Source of the DNA: Bacteroidota bacterium
GTDB taxonomy: Bacteria; Bacteroidota; Bacteroidia; Cytophagales; Cyclobacteriaceae
Reading direction: 5' to 3'
Assembly: GCA_023431285.1 (NCBI GenBank)
Contig: JAEYXN010000147.1
Location: 1-8,843 of the forward strand
DNA length: 8,843 nt
Below the pieces are notes generated by a model that saw nothing but the letters and a program-made list of their open reading frames with translations, did no database searches and was not told where the DNA came from. The position numbers were made by a program, and so were the translations under genes. The stretch's first letter is position 1. Each line of letters begins with the position of its first letter. Positions 5,202 through 8,843 of this stretch are shown here, one piece after another.

Positions 5202-7676
5202 ATGAAGAAAATTGTTTTCTCTCGCGACGTGCTTCCTCACATCATCGCAGTTGCAGTATTTCTGGTAGTTACCGTTTTCTTTTTCAAACCCATTTTCTTC
5301 GACAATAAGAAACTACACCAGGAAGATATCCAACAATGGGAAGGATCGTCAAAAGAGCTTCGTGACTACCGCAATGAAACCGGCGACGAAGGCTTGTGGG
5401 CTCAGTCCATGTTCAGTGGTATGCCAGCCTACCTTGTTAACGTTGAATGGGGAAACACCGCAGTCCGATTTATGAAACAGGTGCTCTCCTTCTGGCTTCC
5501 CCACCCTGTCAATAATATACAGATTGCTTTTGTGTGCTACTATATCCTTCTACTCGCCTTTGGGGTCCGACCGTACCTTGCCATCGGGGGTGCGCTGGCG
5601 TTCGGACTATCGAGTTATCTGATGATAGGTCTCAGCGCCGGACATAATGCGCGTATAGGTGCCGTTGCGTTTATGCCTCTTGTTATCGCGGGGATACATC
5701 TTGCTTTTTCAAATCGTCGAATCCTGGGGTTCGCAGTTACGTCTGCGGGTTTTGCATTGCATCTTAGAGAAAATCACCTTCAGATCACGTACTACCTCGC
5801 CATGATCGTAGCTATTTATGGTGTTGTACAGCTGGTGCGATACATTAGAGCGAATCAATTTCGCGAATGGGGTATCAACGTAGGAATTCTGATTCCTGCA
5901 GTGGCCCTGGCGATTGGTTCGTTCCTCGGTCCTCTTTGGGGAGTTACGGAATACAGCGCATACTCCACACGTGGAAAGTCAGAACTTATTCACCAGGATA
6001 ACACAGCCGGCGAAACTGGTCTAGGATTAAATAAGGCGTACGCATTTGAATTCAGTAACGGTATCCTTGAGCCGCTTACGCTGATGATCCCTAATTTCTA
6101 CGGAGGTGGAAGCATGAATGCTATTATATCCGACCAGGAGAGTGAGACATACAAAGCGCTGGTTCGCTCATCAGATCAACAACTCGCAAATCAGCTCGCC
6201 CAATATTCATCTGGGTATTGGGGCCCTCAGCGTTTGTCTGCTCCCTATTATGCAGGAGCGATTGTCATCTTTCTTTTTGCGGTCGGGATCGCTTTCAATG
6301 AGAAGCACTGGCTGTGGTGGCTGGTCAGCGCTGCCGTGCTTGGAATAATCCTCAGTTGGGGAAAAAGTTTTTCGGCATTCAACTATTTTCTTTTCGATTA
6401 TCTCCCGGGCTACAATAAGTTCCGCTCTGTGACCTTCGCCATTGTGATCACTTTGTTCTCCATTCCGCTTTTCGGTTTTATGGGGCTGGAACGATTGATG
6501 CGCGAAGGGCTGTCAAAGGAAAACAGGAATAAGTTACTGATCGCTTTCGGTGCAACGGCCGGGTTATGCTTTGTGATCCTTCTGCTTTCTGGAACACTAG
6601 GCTTCATAAGAGACGTGGAGCAGCAATTGCCGGCGTGGTTCACAAATGCATTGCGCGCAGACCGAAAGTGGCTTCTGATCGCCGACACCTTCCGAACACT
6701 GGGATTTATCGTCGTGGCTTTCGTCTTATGTTTTCTTGAGGTTTACAAAAAGGCACCACTCACCTTCTATTTGATTCTTGGCTTCATGATATTGATCGAC
6801 CTTTCCGTTGTCGACAAGCGATATCTTACCGAGAATTCATTCGCGCGTAAGACACGGTCTGCGGCTTTTGAGCCTTCTGAAGCGGATGCAGCTATCAAGA
6901 AAGACGCGGGACATTATCGTGTCTACAACCTTCAAAACTCACTTAGTGAAGCGTGGAACGAGGCTAACACATCGTATTTCCATAATTCAATTGGCGGCTA
7001 CCACGGAGCAAAACTGAAACGTTATCAGGACCTCCTCGACAGCTGTCTTTACAATGAAACGATCGAATTTGTAGAAGATATCCGGGGTCGTGGTATTCAA
7101 CTTGAGAAGTATGGGATTCTTAATATGCTTAACGTGAAGTATATCAAGCTCGGCGAGACCGCGAATACGGTTCTTCCAAATACGGAAGCCAACGGAAACG
7201 GATGGTTCGTTCAGGAAATTGTCAAGGTGAATTCTCCCGCAGAAGAGTTGAAGATACTTTGTACGTTGGATACAAGGTCGCAGGCAGTGATTGATGTTCA
7301 AAAATTTCAGACATCTGTACAGCCTACCGCAGACAGCGCTTCTACGATAACATTAACTGAGAACAAGCCGAATTACCAAAGGTTCGAAAGCAGATCCCCC
7401 AAAGCAGGGCTAGCTGTTTTTTCAGAGATATTTTATGAAAAGGGATGGAAGGCCTTCATAGACGAAAAAGAAGTTCCGATACTCAGGGCAAACTATGTAT
7501 TGAGAGCTCTCGAGATCCCTGCAGGAAATCATGTCGTTGAGTTTCGCTTTCAACCTAAAGCATACCTCATCGGAAACAAGGTAACAACCATCTCGTCATG
7601 GCTTGTTCTTGTTCTGGTGGCAGCAAGTATTGCTTTCTCTCTGAAACGAAACTCTTCTACCGAGGGAGAAGAGTGA
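5202..7676 (+). CDS. YfhO-family polytopic membrane protein (probable GT-C-type glycosyltransferase)
   Basis: 824 residues. Probable membrane helices lie near 12-32, 104-122, 124-144, 152-170, 195-214, 225-247, 349-366, 370-386, 409-428, 444-466, 497-513 and 519-537, with a last one at 794-814. A large extracytoplasmic domain spans about 540-790. Family features are the early loop with E41 and D42, FSGMPAY (71-77), GHNARIG (147-153), HLQITYY (192-198), LPGYNKFRSV (401-410), and the C-terminal GWKAFIDEKEVP and LRALEIPAGNHVVEFRFQP strands. In Bacillus subtilis, YfhO works with CsbB to glycosylate lipoteichoic acid. Bacteroidota lack that polymer, so the substrate here is unknown, probably a lipid-linked sugar transferred to an envelope glycan or protein. 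ATG at 5202, no strong ribosome binding site. It may be read through from moaA. The stop codon lies inside a small inverted repeat and is 14 bases from the converging uspA stop. Confidence 0.9.
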   Translation: MKKIVFSRDVLPHIIAVAVFLVVTVFFFKPIFFDNKKLHQEDIQQWEGSSKELRDYRNETGDEGLWAQSMFSGMPAYLVNVEWGNTAVRFMKQVLSFWLPHPVNNIQIAFVCYYILLLAFGVRPYLAIGGALAFGLSSYLMIGLSAGHNARIGAVAFMPLVIAGIHLAFSNRRILGFAVTSAGFALHLRENHLQITYYLAMIVAIYGVVQLVRYIRANQFREWGINVGILIPAVALAIGSFLGPLWGVTEYSAYSTRGKSELIHQDNTAGETGLGLNKAYAFEFSNGILEPLTLMIPNFYGGGSMNAIISDQESETYKALVRSSDQQLANQLAQYSSGYWGPQRLSAPYYAGAIVIFLFAVGIAFNEKHWLWWLVSAAVLGIILSWGKSFSAFNYFLFDYLPGYNKFRSVTFAIVITLFSIPLFGFMGLERLMREGLSKENRNKLLIAFGATAGLCFVILLLSGTLGFIRDVEQQLPAWFTNALRADRKWLLIADTFRTLGFIVVAFVLCFLEVYKKAPLTFYLILGFMILIDLSVVDKRYLTENSFARKTRSAAFEPSEADAAIKKDAGHYRVYNLQNSLSEAWNEANTSYFHNSIGGYHGAKLKRYQDLLDSCLYNETIEFVEDIRGRGIQLEKYGILNMLNVKYIKLGETANTVLPNTEANGNGWFVQEIVKVNSPAEELKILCTLDTRSQAVIDVQKFQTSVQPTADSASTITLTENKPNYQRFESRSPKAGLAVFSEIFYEKGWKAFIDEKEVPILRANYVLRALEIPAGNHVVEFRFQPKAYLIGNKVTTISSWLVLVLVAASIAFSLKRNSSTEGEE
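7651..7674. terminator. Possible bidirectional hairpin terminator at the yfhO/uspA convergence
   Basis: ACTCTTCT (7651-7658) pairs perfectly with AGAAGAGT (7667-7674) around an 8-base loop. The right arm reaches the first base of the yfhO stop codon. Read leftward it lies 17 bases past the uspA stop and is followed by TTCGTTTC, a broken T-run. Read rightward no T-run follows. The stem has few G-C pairs, so termination, if any, would be weak and would mainly serve uspA. Confidence 0.35.
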
Positions 7677-7690
7677 TGGTTTAGTACAGT

Positions 7691-8518
7691 CTATTTCTGT
7701 TTGAACGCAAGCAGAGGTATCTTACTTTGAAAGGCCAGCTTTCTGGTGATGCTGCGTTCGAAAAGCTTATCGTAAAATCCCTGTTTGTGGGTGAACGTAG
7801 TAAGCAAATCTGCTTTAACAGTGGTCACATAGTGTTGAATTGCCTCATCGATATCTTTATTCACCATAACCCTGACGATGACGTTAGGGTATCCGGCCTT
7901 CGTTACAATCGCATCAACCTTTTTCTCCAGTTGACCTACCGTTTTTAGGGATGGAGTTACGTGAACAAGATGTACAACCGAATCGAACTGAGTAACATAC
8001 GGCATCAAAGTCTTGAGCTCCTTTTCGGTGTGTTTTAAGTCAGTAGCAAATACGACTGTTTTGTAGCTCTTGAATTCAGCAAATTCCGGAATGACAAGAA
8101 CAGGAATATGACTAACATCGATTACCGAAGCAGTATTACTTCCAATGATGTATTTCTTCAATCCGCTTGCGCCGCGGGTTCCCATGATGATCAATCCACT
8201 CCGCAGGCGTTTTGCTTCCTGTTTTACTGCTTCATTATATGAAGCCCCTCTTGCAATCTTCACCTTAATCGGGTGAGAGGTCTTCGACAAGGGGGAAAAC
8301 TCCTCAAGCAGTGCGTCCAGATCCTCTTTGGCAGCTTTGAGTAGTTCCTTCTCAAGTGTTTGAAATCTCAGTCTGAGCCCGGCACGCGCTGTATCAATTT
8401 GTGTTACCACGTGCAGCAAAGTGATATTTCCATCGATCTTGTTTGCGAATCGGATCGCATATTTGATAGCAACCTTTGAGAGTGCTGAGAAGTCAGTAGG
8501 GACTAAAATATTGATCAT
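7691..8518 (-). CDS. Tandem two-domain universal stress protein (UspA family)
   Basis: 275 residues, two Usp domains joined head to tail: about 1-145 and 152-275. Usp proteins are cytoplasmic, often bind ATP, and help cells survive stress or growth arrest. Domain 1 opens with INILVPTDFS (D9 contacts adenine in relatives) and contains MGTRGASGLKKYIIGSNT (112-129), a full G-2x-G-9x-G-S ATP site with G113, G116, G126 and S127. Domain 2 opens with KTVVFATDL (153-161), but the corresponding stretch, HKQGFYDKLFERSITRKL (244-261), lacks the glycine pattern. One site probably binds nucleotide and the other is structural, a common arrangement in Bacteroidota. ATG at 8518 with AAAGG directly before it. 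Converges with yfhO and is divergent from the aldolase-family gene across 73 bases. No promoter box is convincing. Confidence 0.94.
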   Translation of the reverse strand: MINILVPTDFSALSKVAIKYAIRFANKIDGNITLLHVVTQIDTARAGLRLRFQTLEKELLKAAKEDLDALLEEFSPLSKTSHPIKVKIARGASYNEAVKQEAKRLRSGLIIMGTRGASGLKKYIIGSNTASVIDVSHIPVLVIPEFAEFKSYKTVVFATDLKHTEKELKTLMPYVTQFDSVVHLVHVTPSLKTVGQLEKKVDAIVTKAGYPNVIVRVMVNKDIDEAIQHYVTTVKADLLTTFTHKQGFYDKLFERSITRKLAFQSKIPLLAFKQK

Positions 8519-8591
8519 CCTTTCAGGCGGTTTATCTTACGAAAATAATATTTTTCCAATACGGATTGTGTTATTTGGTGTCTCTAATGAT

Positions 8592-8843
8592 ATGCAAATG
8601 CTCACGAAAGGTTTCGCAAGTGATAATTACTCAGGTGTTCACCCTGAAATAATGGAAGCGCTCTTCAACGCCAATATCAGCCATGCGCCATCTTATGGAG
8701 CTGATCATTTCACAGAAGAAGCAGTGTCCAGGTTCCGAGCGTTGTTTGGAAAAGGAGTCGAAGTATTCTTCGTTTATAACGGAACGGGTGCCAATGTCCT
8801 TGGATTGAAAACAGTCACCCAGTCTTTTAACAGTATCCTATGC
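8592..8843 (+). CDS. Threonine aldolase / beta-eliminating lyase family enzyme, N-terminal part (3' end beyond window)
   Basis: 84 codons from the ATG at 8592 to the window edge, with no stop. The N-terminal pattern is that of PLP-dependent, fold-type I threonine aldolase-like enzymes: GFASDNYSGVHPEIMEAL (7-24), ISHAPSYGADHFTEEA (29-44), then FFVYNGTGANVLGLKT (59-74). The NGTGAN loop is expected to bind the cofactor phosphate. Such enzymes cleave L-threonine or L-allo-threonine to glycine and acetaldehyde, though some relatives act on other beta-hydroxy amino acids. The PLP lysine and the C-terminal domain lie outside the window, so substrate and integrity cannot be judged. An in-frame ATG at 8598 would shorten the protein by two residues. 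No clear ribosome binding site. Divergent from the Usp gene; nothing links their functions. Confidence 0.92.
   Translation, partial: MQMLTKGFASDNYSGVHPEIMEALFNANISHAPSYGADHFTEEAVSRFRALFGKGVEVFFVYNGTGANVLGLKTVTQSFNSILC

Noticed and set aside
6410..7301. Minus-strand and out-of-frame plus-strand open frames within yfhO
   Set aside because: All overlap the continuous 824-codon yfhO frame and show no domain, signal peptide or start context.
8519..8591. Promoter boxes in the divergent usp/aldolase spacer
   Set aside because: TATTTTCG on the minus strand is close to TAnnTTTG, but no TTG or TTTG lies at a suitable distance, and nothing fits on the plus strand.

Overview
The window looks like chromosomal DNA of a free-living member of the Bacteroidota, perhaps a Cytophagales-like lineage; the finer placement is a guess. 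The evidence is the gene repertoire: an ECF sigma factor with a TonB-C-domain membrane protein, a secreted FG-GAP/VCBS propeller protein, a large YfhO membrane protein and a tandem UspA. In addition, ribosome binding sites are weak or absent, and one promoter-like sequence fits the Bacteroidota TTG/TAnnTTTG pattern. Codon use looks even throughout. I see no insertion sequence, phage gene, CRISPR array, tRNA or rRNA.

Left block (1-2764, minus strand): three tightly spaced genes read leftward. They are an ECF sigma factor (2189-2764), a single-span protein with a periplasmic TonB C-terminal domain (1422-2186), and an exported protein with seven calcium-binding DxDxDG-type motifs followed by an FN3-like domain (1-1418, running off the window). 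Gaps are 2 and 3 bases, so this is almost certainly one operon. Its order suggests a regulator, a membrane transducer and a surface or secreted protein.

Middle gap (2765-3293): not empty. It holds a self-contained plus-strand unit made of a promoter-like sequence, a 39-codon reading frame for a tiny membrane protein with an HxxHxxH stretch (2994-3113), and a strong intrinsic terminator (3135-3164). After it comes a short stretch with two perfect inverted repeats, then the terminator of the leftward moa genes.

Molybdopterin block (3255-5147): moaD and moaE read leftward, moaA reads rightward, and an 86-base divergent control region between them carries a 15-base palindrome. MoaA makes the first intermediate of molybdenum cofactor synthesis, and MoaD plus MoaE are the two subunits of molybdopterin synthase. 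moaC is absent from the window. moaA appears to start at TTG.

Right block (5202-8843): a YfhO-family membrane protein (plus strand) converges on a two-domain universal stress protein (minus strand) with 14 bases between the stop codons. The stress protein is divergent from the start of a threonine aldolase-family gene cut by the window end.

The most interesting candidates are the 39-residue membrane protein unit and the sigma / TonB-domain / seven-bladed propeller operon.
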